DNA from: Thermoanaerobaculia bacterium
Lineage (GTDB): Bacteria; Acidobacteriota; Thermoanaerobaculia; Multivoradales; Multivoraceae
DNA length: 64,000 bases
Assembly (NCBI GenBank): GCA_022823665.1
Contig: JAJEHN010000036.1
Span: 1 to 64,000 of the forward strand
Direction of reading: 5' to 3'
How positions within the stretch are numbered: position 1 is the first letter of the stretch; every line of letters starts with the position of its first letter. Below, one piece after another: positions 42,801-50,050 of this stretch. The position numbers and the translations under genes were made by a program. The notes under the pieces are model-generated. The model was not told the DNA's origin. It saw only the letters and a program-made list of their open reading frames with translations, and searched no databases.

Positions 42801-42905
42801 TCCCACGGACGCTGGGCCTTTGAGGAGTTCACGGACGTCTTCGACATTGCGGCCGGGTTCGATGAGCTGGTTCGCCGCGTTGCCGGCATTGAGCCGGCCG
42901 CATAG
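39876..42905 (+). CDS. Type III-like restriction enzyme: SF2 helicase with C-terminal PD-(D/E)xK nuclease
   Basis: 1,009 residues. Helicase motifs: LATGAGKTMVMAML (Walker A, about 170), VFNDEAHHC (about 308), FDLSATPFFL (about 363), SMLTEGWDANTVTHILG (about 610) and EQVIGRALRRQSY (about 638). Near the C-terminus PDFIVL...LLVEIKG (about 925-951) fits the D-x(n)-E-x-K nuclease pattern. This matches the large Res-like family found beside adenine methyltransferases in defence loci (annotated in databases as BPTD_3080-type restriction endonucleases, by my recollection). It would translocate on and cut unmodified DNA. Two small genes (DUF4160, DUF2442) separate it from its methyltransferase, which looks internally deleted. 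Confidence 0.88.
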   Translation: MNPKFFEQPILNSPYEAPSRHWELDNNGQPTHRLVEARRQVRFESPIPVPKKRGVTQLELAGDPDEAAEAKFDLARVIQDLRGEVTRWRQLPNPHQWQVTPETARLLAHWRREDGWSDIRPFFCQVEAVETAIWLTEVAPKRRDQRTRRFQDRLKEVNAEHGGLPRLALKLATGAGKTMVMAMLIAWQTINAVRRPNSPYFSRAFLIMAPGLTIRDRLRVLQPNDPDNYYRRRGLVPSDMVGDVDGARIVITNFHAFQRRERMSLSKGSRSLLRGRGGEDFETLETEGQMLQRVLPDLMGSKRIVVFNDEAHHCYREKPGDSDEAKPKGDDLGEAKANEEAARVWISGLESVHQRLGLSRVFDLSATPFFLRGSGYAEGTLFPWTMSDFSLMDAIESGIVKLPRVPVSDDLPSADVPMYRELWKHIGKKMPKGRRTAKSAGLDPQNLPLPLQNALDALYGHYEKVFEAWGEADILSPPCFIVVCNNTSTSKLVYDYISGYERQHDDGSSDIVPGRLELFRNFDDYGNPLPRPRTLLIDSAQLESGEGLDKSFRTAAADEIERFRSEIAARTHDWVRADSLTDEDLLREVMNTVGKEGRLGGSIRCVVSVSMLTEGWDANTVTHILGVRAFGTQLLCEQVIGRALRRQSYELNEDGLFDVEYADVFGVPFDFTAEPVPAPRPIVKPTVAVRAISPDRGHAEIRFPRVEGYRVELPEDRIKAEFTEDSTLTLTQDLVGATDTRNEAIIGEGADIDLGHLEDYRRSSLIFNLTVRLLETKYRELDGEFNYGLFGKLKGVTRRWLDLHLECKGGTVPAQLMYRQLADMACERIHAAIVRSQKDDRPVLAVLDPYQPTGTTADVHFLTSKPCYRTDPRYCHVDHAVLDGQWEAEFCRVAEAHDQVLAYVKNDRLGLEIPYLFGSTPRRYLPDFIVLVDDGHGRDDPLRLLVEIKGFRGEDAKAKRETTETHWVPGVNNLRSHGRWAFEEFTDVFDIAAGFDELVRRVAGIEPAA

Positions 42906-42916
42906 GTCCGTGGACC

Positions 42917-43177
42917 ATGCCCGAGATCAGCAGGTTCTTCGGTATCGTGATCACGATGTACTACGACGACCACGCACCTCCGCACTTCCACGCGCGCTAC
43001 GGAGGCGACGAGATGAAGGTGGAGATCGAGAACGGCAGGGTACTCGCCGGCCGGTTCTCTCCCAGATTGACCGGTCTGGTCCAGGAGTGGCTCGTTCTTC
43101 ATCGCGATGAGCTGCGGGAGAACTGGAAGCGAGCCCGGCAGGAGGAGGCCTTGGAGCGGATCGATGGCCTGGGGTGA
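42917..43177 (+). CDS. DUF4160 family small protein
   Basis: 86 residues. It has the family hallmark ITMYYDDHAPPHFHARYGGD, followed by KVEIENGRVLAGRFSPRLTG and a helical tail rich in Arg and Glu (LRENWKRARQEEALERIDGLG). DUF4160 genes are usually followed by DUF2442 genes, as here (14-bp overlap), and the pair behaves in genomes like a small toxin-antitoxin-type or accessory module; no activity is proven that I know of. It starts 12 bp after the restriction helicase stop, so it is part of the restriction-modification transcript. Confidence 0.88.
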   Translation: MPEISRFFGIVITMYYDDHAPPHFHARYGGDEMKVEIENGRVLAGRFSPRLTGLVQEWLVLHRDELRENWKRARQEEALERIDGLG

Positions 43178-43535
43178 CCCAGTGACGCCGGACTTGGTGC
43201 AGGCGACCTGGCTGGGCGGCCATCGCATTCGGCTGGAGTTCGAGGACGGCTGCGCTGGTGTGCTGGACATGGAAGGCCGCATATGGCGGGGTGTCTTCGA
43301 GCCCCTGCAGGACGTGGCCCAGTTCAGGCAGTTTCGACTCAACCGCGAGTGGAACACGATCACATGGCCGACCGGCGCAGATCTCGCGCCGGAGTACCTG
43401 TACGAACAGGCTTCGAACAATCCGGTGCCCGAGACGGAGCGGGAGCGGGGACGGAAGAAACATCCTGACCGTGCAGACGACGCCACTCTGGCCGCGGCGG
43501 TGGGCGGTTCGGCGCCGTCCGAACCCGAGCGCTGA
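43164..43535 (+). CDS. DUF2442 family small protein
   Basis: 123 residues from ATG 43164; GTG 43182 is an alternative that removes six residues and reduces the overlap with the DUF4160 gene. The core DLVQATWLGGHRIRLEFEDG, VLDMEGRIWRG and ITWPTGADLAPEYLYEQA is typical of DUF2442. The C-terminal 30 residues are charged and probably disordered. It is partnered with DUF4160 upstream; the methyltransferase gene starts 2 bp after its stop, so all four genes form one tight operon. Confidence 0.87.
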   Translation: MAWGDPVTPDLVQATWLGGHRIRLEFEDGCAGVLDMEGRIWRGVFEPLQDVAQFRQFRLNREWNTITWPTGADLAPEYLYEQASNNPVPETERERGRKKHPDRADDATLAAAVGGSAPSEPER

Positions 43536-43537
43536 CG

Positions 43538-45385
43538 GTGCCGAGAAAGCGTAGACCCAAGTCGCCCAAGCGCGTCGAGTCCTTCCGCCACGACGAGGCG
43601 AAGCGGCCGAACCTGCCCTCGGCCGAGCACCAGTCGGTCATGGCCGTCGAGGACCAACTGCCGATCCGGGCCGCGATCGAGCGCCGGAACCTCGATCTGG
43701 ATCCGCAGCTCGTCTGGCGCGGCAAGAGCTACAACGACGAGCTGGAGGTCCAGGCGCCGCCGCTCTTCATCCAGGAGAAAGTCCACCCGAAGGCGCTGGT
43801 CGACGATCTGAGACGGCTGCAGGCCGAAGGCGAAGAGCCCGAGGCGCAGGCCGGACTATTCGACGACTTCAACGGCCTGCCGTCGCCGGAGGCCCGCACC
43901 GAGTTCTACCAGCACGAGGCGAACTGGTCGAACCGGATGATCCTCGGCGACGCACTGCAGGTCATGGGGACCTTGGCCAACCGTGAGGGCTTCCGCGGCA
44001 AGGTCCAGTGCATCTACATCGATCCGCCCTACGGCATCAAGTTCAACTCGAATTTCCAGTGGTCAACGACGAGCCGGGACGTGAAGGACGGCAAGGCCGA
44101 CCACATCACCCGCGAGCCGGAGCAGGTCAAGGCGTTTCGGGACACTTGGCGAGACGGCATCCACTCCTACCTGAGCTACCTGCGGGACCGGCTCTCGATC
44201 GCCCGGGAACTGCTGACGGAGAGCGGTTCGGTGTTCGTCCAGATCGGGGACGAGAACGTGCATCGCGTACGGGCGGTGATGGATGAGGTGTTCCGGGAGG
44301 AGAACTTCGTTGGTCAGATTGCATTCACGAAGACGACCGCTTGGCCGGCGGAGGCCCGCAACGCGCTGGCCGCCTTCTGGGAGGCTCGTATCGCCCGGCA
44401 GAAGGAAATCGATGCCTCGATAGCCGCGAAGGCCGACTTCGAGTACCTCTACGACAAGCCCTACGAGGACAGGGCGAAGGTCCGCGTCGCCGGCCCGTTC
44501 ACGGTCGAGTCGCTTTCTCCCCATCGGGCGCTGCTGGTCGACGAGAAGGACAATCTCGTAGACACCGTCGGTGAGGCCCGGAAGACGAACGGAACCGGTC
44601 AGGACTTTGGCGGCATGATCCTGGACCAACTCCGCGAGGCGGGCGTCCAGCAGGCGAACCGCGAAGACCGGATCGAGTTCACGTCGCTCCGTTGCTGGCC
44701 GGGCCGGATGATCGCCGCCGAGGGTTTCTACTTGGAGGCGGAAAGCGGGGAAGACCGCCGAGCCGGCATCCTGGTCGGTCCCGAGTTCGGCAGCGTCTCG
44801 CGGCCAGACCTCGTCACAGCGGCCCGTGAAGCCGGAGATGCCGGCTTCGACGTACTCATCTCCTGCGCGTTCAGCTACGACGCCCACGCCTCCGAGTTCA
44901 GCTCCCTCGGTCGCATACCGGTGCTCAAGGCGCGCATGAATGCCGACCTCCACATGGCCGAGAACCTCAAGAACACCGGCAAGGGCAACCTCTTCGTCAT
45001 CTTCGGCGAGCCCGACATCCAGATTCTCACAGTACCGCCCGCCGACGGTGGCCCCGAGCAGTTCCAGGTCAAGCTCAACGGCGTCGACGTATTCGATCCC
45101 GCTACCGGAAAGGTCCGCAGCGACTCCGCGGACGGCATCGCCTGCTGGTTCATTGACACCGACTACAACGGCGAGAGCTTCTTCGTTCGCCACGCCTACT
45201 TCCTGGGCGCCAACGACCCGTACAAGTCCCTCAAGACCACCCTGAAGGCCGAGATCGACCGCGAGGCCTGGGAGACCCTTCGCAGTGACACCTCCCGTCC
45301 GTTCGACCGACCCGGCTCTGGACGTATCGCAGTCAAGGTCATCAACCATCTCGGCGACGAGGTGATGAAGGTGTTTCGGGTCTGA
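43538..45385 (+). CDS. Site-specific DNA (adenine) methyltransferase, Type III-like, with an apparent internal deletion
   Basis: 615 residues from GTG 43538. The N-terminal half is intact: NWSNRMILGDALQVM, then DPPYGIKFNSNFQ (motif IV at about 162) and YLRDRLSIARELLTESGSVF. After GQIAFTKTT the sequence jumps to AWPAEARNALAAFWEARIAR and the usual distal part (FEYLYDKPYEDRAKVRVAGP). In beta-class enzymes the target-recognition domain and the SAM-binding motif (F-x-GSGTT) should lie between these. No GSGTT-like motif occurs anywhere in the protein. Homologues I recall are about 900-1,000 residues, so roughly 300 or more residues seem missing, in frame. Methylation activity is therefore doubtful. 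An assembly collapse is the main alternative. Confidence 0.82.
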   Translation: MPRKRRPKSPKRVESFRHDEAKRPNLPSAEHQSVMAVEDQLPIRAAIERRNLDLDPQLVWRGKSYNDELEVQAPPLFIQEKVHPKALVDDLRRLQAEGEEPEAQAGLFDDFNGLPSPEARTEFYQHEANWSNRMILGDALQVMGTLANREGFRGKVQCIYIDPPYGIKFNSNFQWSTTSRDVKDGKADHITREPEQVKAFRDTWRDGIHSYLSYLRDRLSIARELLTESGSVFVQIGDENVHRVRAVMDEVFREENFVGQIAFTKTTAWPAEARNALAAFWEARIARQKEIDASIAAKADFEYLYDKPYEDRAKVRVAGPFTVESLSPHRALLVDEKDNLVDTVGEARKTNGTGQDFGGMILDQLREAGVQQANREDRIEFTSLRCWPGRMIAAEGFYLEAESGEDRRAGILVGPEFGSVSRPDLVTAAREAGDAGFDVLISCAFSYDAHASEFSSLGRIPVLKARMNADLHMAENLKNTGKGNLFVIFGEPDIQILTVPPADGGPEQFQVKLNGVDVFDPATGKVRSDSADGIACWFIDTDYNGESFFVRHAYFLGANDPYKSLKTTLKAEIDREAWETLRSDTSRPFDRPGSGRIAVKVINHLGDEVMKVFRV

Positions 45386-45412
45386 AGCTCGGGTAGCTCC
45401 TGGACCGGCTCC

Positions 45413-46207
45413 CTACTGGTGCACGTCGGCCTCTTCGGCGGGCCGTTCCGTACTGTGAAGATGTGTCTCCGCGAGGAATGCCGCCATGGCGCCTGCTGTG
45501 TTTACGGCGAGGCTGGCATGACGTGGCGCGGGTCGAGCCTGAAGGCGGTCGCTCCGCCCGTGAGAATCCGAGAGCTGATTCCGCAGCGTTCCGAGGCCGT
45601 TGACGAGGTTCATGGCGCTTCCCAGGATCGTCTTGAATGCACGCTCTGAGTGTTGGCTTGGCGCCAGGTTGAGCGTTTCGGCGACCTTTCCGTAGAGCTT
45701 GGGGAGGTCGTCCTTGTCCTCGTAGTCGACGGTATGTTGATCGAGGATGCGCTTGACCACTATCTCAAGCAGAGTTCGAGCAGACGTGAGGGCACCCTCC
45801 GGGTCGGTTTCGCGGCGGCTCAGAGCCTTGGACCACGCCTGTTCCACTTGATGGCTCCCTAGCGTCGCCAATGCCACTGCGATCTCTTCGTCCGCGGGTT
45901 GTGCCTCCGCACCCTCGAGGAAGTCAAGAAGAGAGTTGAAGCCTTGGCTTATGAGCCGGCGACGCTCGGCGTAGCTCGGAGCTTCATCCCGGATGAATGG
46001 CCAAAAGGCCCCTAGGTCCCTGTGTTCCCGCACGAAGGGAGGCAGACGTTTGCGAAGAGGGGGTGACTTCAAGAACTCCCGCCGTAGGCGCTTGTAGCGG
46101 GGGTTGTCTGCGCCACCACCTGTTGCTGCAGCGGTAAGGAGATCCTTCATGAGCTCTGCGCGTTCCAGCGTTGAGCTTGGGAGCTCTGCTTCGTCTGTCT
46201 CGAACAT
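45413..46207 (-). CDS. Abortive-infection (Abi-C domain) family protein
   Basis: 264 residues from ATG 46207; upstream in-frame codons look unconserved. The N-terminal half is helical and charged (ELMKDLLTAAATG, RYKRLRREFLKSPPLRKRLP). The C-terminal half carries the Abi_C pattern: ALTSARTLLEIVVKRILDQH, DLPKLYGKVAETLNL, LGTLRNQLSDSHGRSDR and RHASLAVNTAGAMAAFLAETH. Related proteins occur in phage-defence loci and HEPN-like RNase systems; RNQLSDSHG resembles the RxxxxH-type HEPN active site, so RNA cleavage is possible. It converges on the methyltransferase gene (27-bp gap) and diverges from the RelE-UvrD gene across 105 bp. Confidence 0.82.
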   Translation of the reverse strand: MFETDEAELPSSTLERAELMKDLLTAAATGGGADNPRYKRLRREFLKSPPLRKRLPPFVREHRDLGAFWPFIRDEAPSYAERRRLISQGFNSLLDFLEGAEAQPADEEIAVALATLGSHQVEQAWSKALSRRETDPEGALTSARTLLEIVVKRILDQHTVDYEDKDDLPKLYGKVAETLNLAPSQHSERAFKTILGSAMNLVNGLGTLRNQLSDSHGRSDRLQARPAPRHASLAVNTAGAMAAFLAETHLHSTERPAEEADVHQ

Positions 46208-46312
46208 CGTTCTGCCCGATGAAGTGGAGGTGGCAGTAGAGGGGGATACTCGGCCAGAAGCACTGCCTCCCGGCATCGGCGGTCGGCATTCTCCCATAGG
46301 CTACGCGCCGCC

Positions 46313-48526
46313 GTGGAGTTCCGGATCGCCGACACGTTCACCGCCAGTCTTGGACGCCTTCGGGCTGACGAACAGAAGGCCGTCAAGACAACGGCCTTCG
46401 ATCTGCAGGTGAATCCCGCGCAGCCGGGTCATCGCCTGCACCGCGTCGACTCGGCGCGGGACAAGAAGTTCTGGTCGGTGCGGGCCGGCCGTGATCTGCG
46501 GATCATCGTCCATCGTACGGCGGGAGACTTCCTTCTCTGCTACGTCGACCACCACGATCAGGCGTACCGGTGGGCAGCGCGGCGGCGATTGGAGCGGCAT
46601 CCGAAGACGGGGGCAGCCCAATTGGTCGAGATACGGGAGGTTGTTCGGGAGATAGAGGTTCCGCGCCCCGTCCCGGTGCCGGGTGGACCCGACAGTCCGG
46701 AGGTGGTTTCCACTCCGCCACCGGTCCAGTCTCTGCCCGATGCTCCGCTTCCGGTGCCAGAGGCGAGCAAGCAAGACGAGCGGCTTCTGTTCGCCGGCCT
46801 CACCAACGACGAGTTACTGGGTTTCGGGGTGCCGCCGGACTGGCTCCCGGAGGTGCGGTCAGCTACGGAGCAGACGGTGCTGGAAGTAGCCGAGCACCTC
46901 CCGGCGGAAGGGGCAGAAGCTGTGCTTCAACTGGCCACCGGAGGCATACCGGTGGCCCGGTTGGCGCTGCCTGCCACTGCCGACCCGTTTGCTCACCCGG
47001 ATTCCCAGCGCCGTTTCCGGACGATGGCGGACCGGGAGGAGTTGGCGCGCGCCCTCGATGCTCCATGGGAGAAGTGGGCGGTCTTCCTGCATCCGGCGCA
47101 GCGCGAACTCGTCGAGCGAGACTACGGCGGTCCGGCGCGCGTAGCCGGCTCCGCCGGCACGGGCAAGACGGTCGTTGCGCTCCATCGCGCGGTCCATTTG
47201 GCCGAGACCCATGACGAGGCGCGTGTGCTGCTCGCCACGTTCTCGGAACCGCTGGCTGATGCGCTGCGAAGTCGATTGCGGCTACTGATCGGCAATCGGC
47301 CGCGATTGGCCGAGCGGACCGACGTCCGATCGATGGCCGGCCTGGCTCGACGCCTTTACAGGCTGAACGTAGGGCCACTCAAACAGGTGTCGGAAGAGCA
47401 GGAGCGCGCGTTGGTGCGACAAGCAGGGGCTGGGGTGGCTGACCACGGTTTCTCGGACCCCTTCCTGTGGGCCGAGTGGAGGACGGTGGTTGATGCCTGG
47501 CAGTTGCGAACTTGGGAGGAGTACCGTGATGTGCCCCGTCTGGGCCGCCGGACTCGGTTGGCCGAAGCGCGGAGACGAGTGCTCTGGGACGTCTTCGTCA
47601 AGGTTCGAAGTGAGCTGGAGAGTCAAGACCTGTTGACGACCGCTGCCATGTACGGGCGCCTGCAGGAGCACTTCAGCCAGGCGGCTAGGTCGCCTTACGA
47701 CTTCTGTGTGATCGACGAGGCGCAGGATGTCAGCGTCGCGGAGCTGCGGTTCCTGGCAGCCATGAGCGAGGACCGGCCGAACAGCCTGTTCTTTGCCGGC
47801 GATCTGGGCCAACGGATCTTCCGCGCCCCCTTCTCCTGGCGGAAGTTGGGCGTGGACGTTCGCGGACGCTCGCACACGTTGAGGGTCAACTACCGCACGT
47901 CTCATCAGATCCGCCGCCAGCTCGACCGCCTGCTGCCGGTGAAGATCGCCGACGTTGACGGCATCGAGGAGGACCGGCGCGGCGCGGTGTCGGTGTTCAA
48001 TGGGCCTGAGCCAGAGATTCGGGTGTTCGAGTCGGAGGGTGCAGAAGTTCGCGCAGTGGAGGCGTGGCTTCGGGAGCTACTGAAGCCGGCGGCAGCCAGC
48101 GGGTCCGACGCGAACTCCGGTCACCAGGACGCGAGCTTCCGCGAGTTTCAGCCGGGAGAGATCGGGGTTTTCGTACGCTCGACTCGTCAGATCGAACGGG
48201 CGCTTCGGGCGGTCTCCGGCGCCGGTGTTCAGGCCTCTCGGCTGGACGCTGGAGAAAGTTCCGGATTGGGTGGAACCGGCGACGCGGTGGCCGTGGGCAC
48301 GATGCACAGGGCCAAGGGGTTGGAGTTCCGCGCCGTTGCGGTGATGGCCTGTGACGACGAGGTTGTGCCTCTCCAGGTGAGGATCGAGGGCGTCGCCGAC
48401 GAGGCCGACCTGGAGGACGTCTACAACACGGAGCGGCACCTGCTCTACGTTGCCTGCACGCGGGCGCGGGATCAATTGCTCGTGACCGGCGTGGCGCCAG
48501 CGTCGGAGTTCCTGGAGGACCTGTAG
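46313..48526 (+). CDS. RelE/ParE-like toxin domain fused to a UvrD-type SF1 helicase
   Basis: 737 residues from GTG 46313. Residues 1-90 resemble the RelE/ParE fold (FRIADTFTASLGRLRADEQK, HRLHRVDSARDKKFWSVRAG, DLRIIVHRTAGDFLLCYVDH). A proline-rich linker (about 110-150) follows. The helicase has Walker A GSAGTGKTVVALH (about 277), VIDEAQDVSVAELRFL (about 466), TLRVNYRTSHQIRR, VGTMHRAKGLEFRAVAV (about 662) and LLYVACTRARDQLLVTG (about 712). RelE-type domains cut mRNA at the ribosome; here the domain could instead sense or cut RNA during helicase action. This architecture occurs in other genomes near defence genes, but its mechanism is not known to me. It forms the right end of the defence island. 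Confidence 0.87.
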   Translation: MEFRIADTFTASLGRLRADEQKAVKTTAFDLQVNPAQPGHRLHRVDSARDKKFWSVRAGRDLRIIVHRTAGDFLLCYVDHHDQAYRWAARRRLERHPKTGAAQLVEIREVVREIEVPRPVPVPGGPDSPEVVSTPPPVQSLPDAPLPVPEASKQDERLLFAGLTNDELLGFGVPPDWLPEVRSATEQTVLEVAEHLPAEGAEAVLQLATGGIPVARLALPATADPFAHPDSQRRFRTMADREELARALDAPWEKWAVFLHPAQRELVERDYGGPARVAGSAGTGKTVVALHRAVHLAETHDEARVLLATFSEPLADALRSRLRLLIGNRPRLAERTDVRSMAGLARRLYRLNVGPLKQVSEEQERALVRQAGAGVADHGFSDPFLWAEWRTVVDAWQLRTWEEYRDVPRLGRRTRLAEARRRVLWDVFVKVRSELESQDLLTTAAMYGRLQEHFSQAARSPYDFCVIDEAQDVSVAELRFLAAMSEDRPNSLFFAGDLGQRIFRAPFSWRKLGVDVRGRSHTLRVNYRTSHQIRRQLDRLLPVKIADVDGIEEDRRGAVSVFNGPEPEIRVFESEGAEVRAVEAWLRELLKPAAASGSDANSGHQDASFREFQPGEIGVFVRSTRQIERALRAVSGAGVQASRLDAGESSGLGGTGDAVAVGTMHRAKGLEFRAVAVMACDDEVVPLQVRIEGVADEADLEDVYNTERHLLYVACTRARDQLLVTGVAPASEFLEDL

Positions 48527-48544
48527 GAAGGTTCGCCGACCGAG

Positions 48545-49492
48545 TTATAGGCCGAACACGGCTTCGGCGAGTTCCTCCAGCGTCGCGACCTCGTCGAGCG
48601 CCAGTAGCGCCGGGAGCTTGAAGAAGACGTCCATCGTCCGGTGCTGGGCGAGGCCCACGGCCTGGCGGTGGAACGCCTGGACGAGGGCCCGGCGGGCGAA
48701 GGCGGGATCGACCGGCCAGTCGCTGTGCTGCCGGAACGTGCGGAGGAGGTCCTTGTCGCAATCGAACAGGTTGAGCTGGACCTGCGCGAGTTCGTAGTGC
48801 GGGTCCGCGACCAGGGTGTCGCCCCAGTCGATGATCCCGGCCAGGCGGCCCTCTTGCACGAACACGTGCCGGACCATCAGGTCGCCGTGCACGATCACCG
48901 GATCGTGGTTGTCGGAGACCTCGAAACCGGCCATGAACTGCTCGACCTGTGCAACCAGATGTTGCGGCAGGACCGTTTTGCCTGCGGCTTCGGCGAGGTT
49001 GGGAGCTGGCCAGAATTCGGGCGAAGCGATGCCGGCGGACGGCCTCAGGCCTTGAAGTCGCCGGACCTGACGGCCGAGGTCGGCGGCGACTCGGGATCGA
49101 TCCTCGGCCGGGATCGTGGCCTTGTCCCAGGGAAGGCCCGACATGCGGGACAGGACCAGGTAAGGCCAGGGGGCGTCCGGCGCGTCGGAGAGTCGACCGT
49201 GCGCCAGCAGCCTGGGTGCAAGGATGCCGGGGTCGCCGGCGATGCACCGCAGGGCCGCCAATTCGGCCTCGTAGGAACGTTCCCAGAACGGCAGTTGGCC
49301 GAACAGCTTGATCACGGCGTCTCCGCGGACCAGCGTGGGGAAGGTGGAGCCGCGGCCGGCACGAACCGGCTCCGTAGCGTCGTCCAGCCCGTGCCGTCTC
49401 AGCACCGAAGTCACGTACGGCTGCCAGAACCCCGGATCGCCGAGGGCCGCGACGTAGGCTTCTGTCGACGGGAAGGAGGGCGAACGGAACAT
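48545..49492 (-). CDS. Aminoglycoside phosphotransferase-family kinase
   Basis: 315 residues from ATG 49492. The eukaryotic-like kinase fold of the APH family shows in VIVHGDLMVRHVFVQ (catalytic loop, about 199) and GIIDWGDTLVADPHYELAQV (metal-binding Asp, about 220). The usual Asn of HGDxxxxN is His here. An N-terminal lobe (GRGSTFPTLVRGDAVIKLFG) precedes. Family members phosphorylate aminoglycosides, choline, homoserine or sugars; nothing here picks a substrate, and resistance should not be assumed. It converges with the RelE-UvrD helicase gene (18-bp gap) and is divergent from a VOC gene. Confidence 0.84.
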   Translation of the reverse strand: MFRSPSFPSTEAYVAALGDPGFWQPYVTSVLRRHGLDDATEPVRAGRGSTFPTLVRGDAVIKLFGQLPFWERSYEAELAALRCIAGDPGILAPRLLAHGRLSDAPDAPWPYLVLSRMSGLPWDKATIPAEDRSRVAADLGRQVRRLQGLRPSAGIASPEFWPAPNLAEAAGKTVLPQHLVAQVEQFMAGFEVSDNHDPVIVHGDLMVRHVFVQEGRLAGIIDWGDTLVADPHYELAQVQLNLFDCDKDLLRTFRQHSDWPVDPAFARRALVQAFHRQAVGLAQHRTMDVFFKLPALLALDEVATLEELAEAVFGL

Positions 49493-49582
49493 CGTCCTCC
49501 AAGCTTGACGTAAGCTCCCCGCCGCCCCACGGCCGGACGGGGAACGTGACTTCCGTGCCGGCCTGACCTGAGGAGAACACCG

Positions 49583-50002
49583 ATGGCACTGAGTACCTAC
49601 CTGACCTTCGACGGCAATTGCCGGGAGGCGTTCGATTTCTACCGCTCCGTCTTCGGCGGCGAGTTCTCGGACTTCAACACGTTCGGCGAAGGCCCGGATG
49701 GCCTGCCGCTGGCCGAGGGCCAGGAGGACCAGATCATGCACGTGTCCCTGCCGGTCGGCGACAGCGTGCTGATGGGGAGCGACAGCACGACGTTCGGGCC
49801 GCCGCTTGAGGTCGGCAACAACTTCTCGATCTCGGTCGAGGCCGAGAGCCGGGAACGGGCCGACGAACTGATCGCGAAGCTGTCGGACGGCGGCGCGGTG
49901 ACGTTGCCGATGGAGGACCAGTTCTGGGGCGCCTACTTCGGCATGTGCGTGGACCGCTTCGGCGTCAACTGGATGCTGGTGTACGCACCGGCCCAGGAGT
50001 AG
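49583..50002 (+). CDS. VOC superfamily (PhnB/glyoxalase-like) protein
   Basis: 139 residues with one ATG start and GAGGAG about 8 nt upstream. It has the PhnB-like pattern STYLTFDGNCREAFDFYRSV FGG at the N-terminus, IMHVSLPVGDSVLMGSD in the middle and FWGAYFGMCVDRFGVNWMLV at the C-terminus. These metal-site beta-alpha-beta repeats form dimeric glyoxalase or bleomycin-resistance-like folds. No specific reaction can be assigned. It may be co-transcribed with the epimerase-like gene that starts 48 bp downstream. Confidence 0.88.
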   Translation: MALSTYLTFDGNCREAFDFYRSVFGGEFSDFNTFGEGPDGLPLAEGQEDQIMHVSLPVGDSVLMGSDSTTFGPPLEVGNNFSISVEAESRERADELIAKLSDGGAVTLPMEDQFWGAYFGMCVDRFGVNWMLVYAPAQE

Positions 50003-50050
50003 CCGGGAAGCACGGCTTCCGCTACAGGGGAGCTGCAAGGAGCCAACACG

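Noticed and set aside
46208-46312. A small antitoxin gene for the RelE domain in the Abi/RelE-UvrD gap
   Set aside because: The 105-bp gap has no convincing start plus ribosome-binding site and no open frame of antitoxin size.
48545-49492. Antibiotic-resistance call for the phosphotransferase
   Set aside because: Only general APH-fold motifs are visible, with a His replacing the usual Asn of the catalytic loop; no resistance-specific subfamily features can be read.
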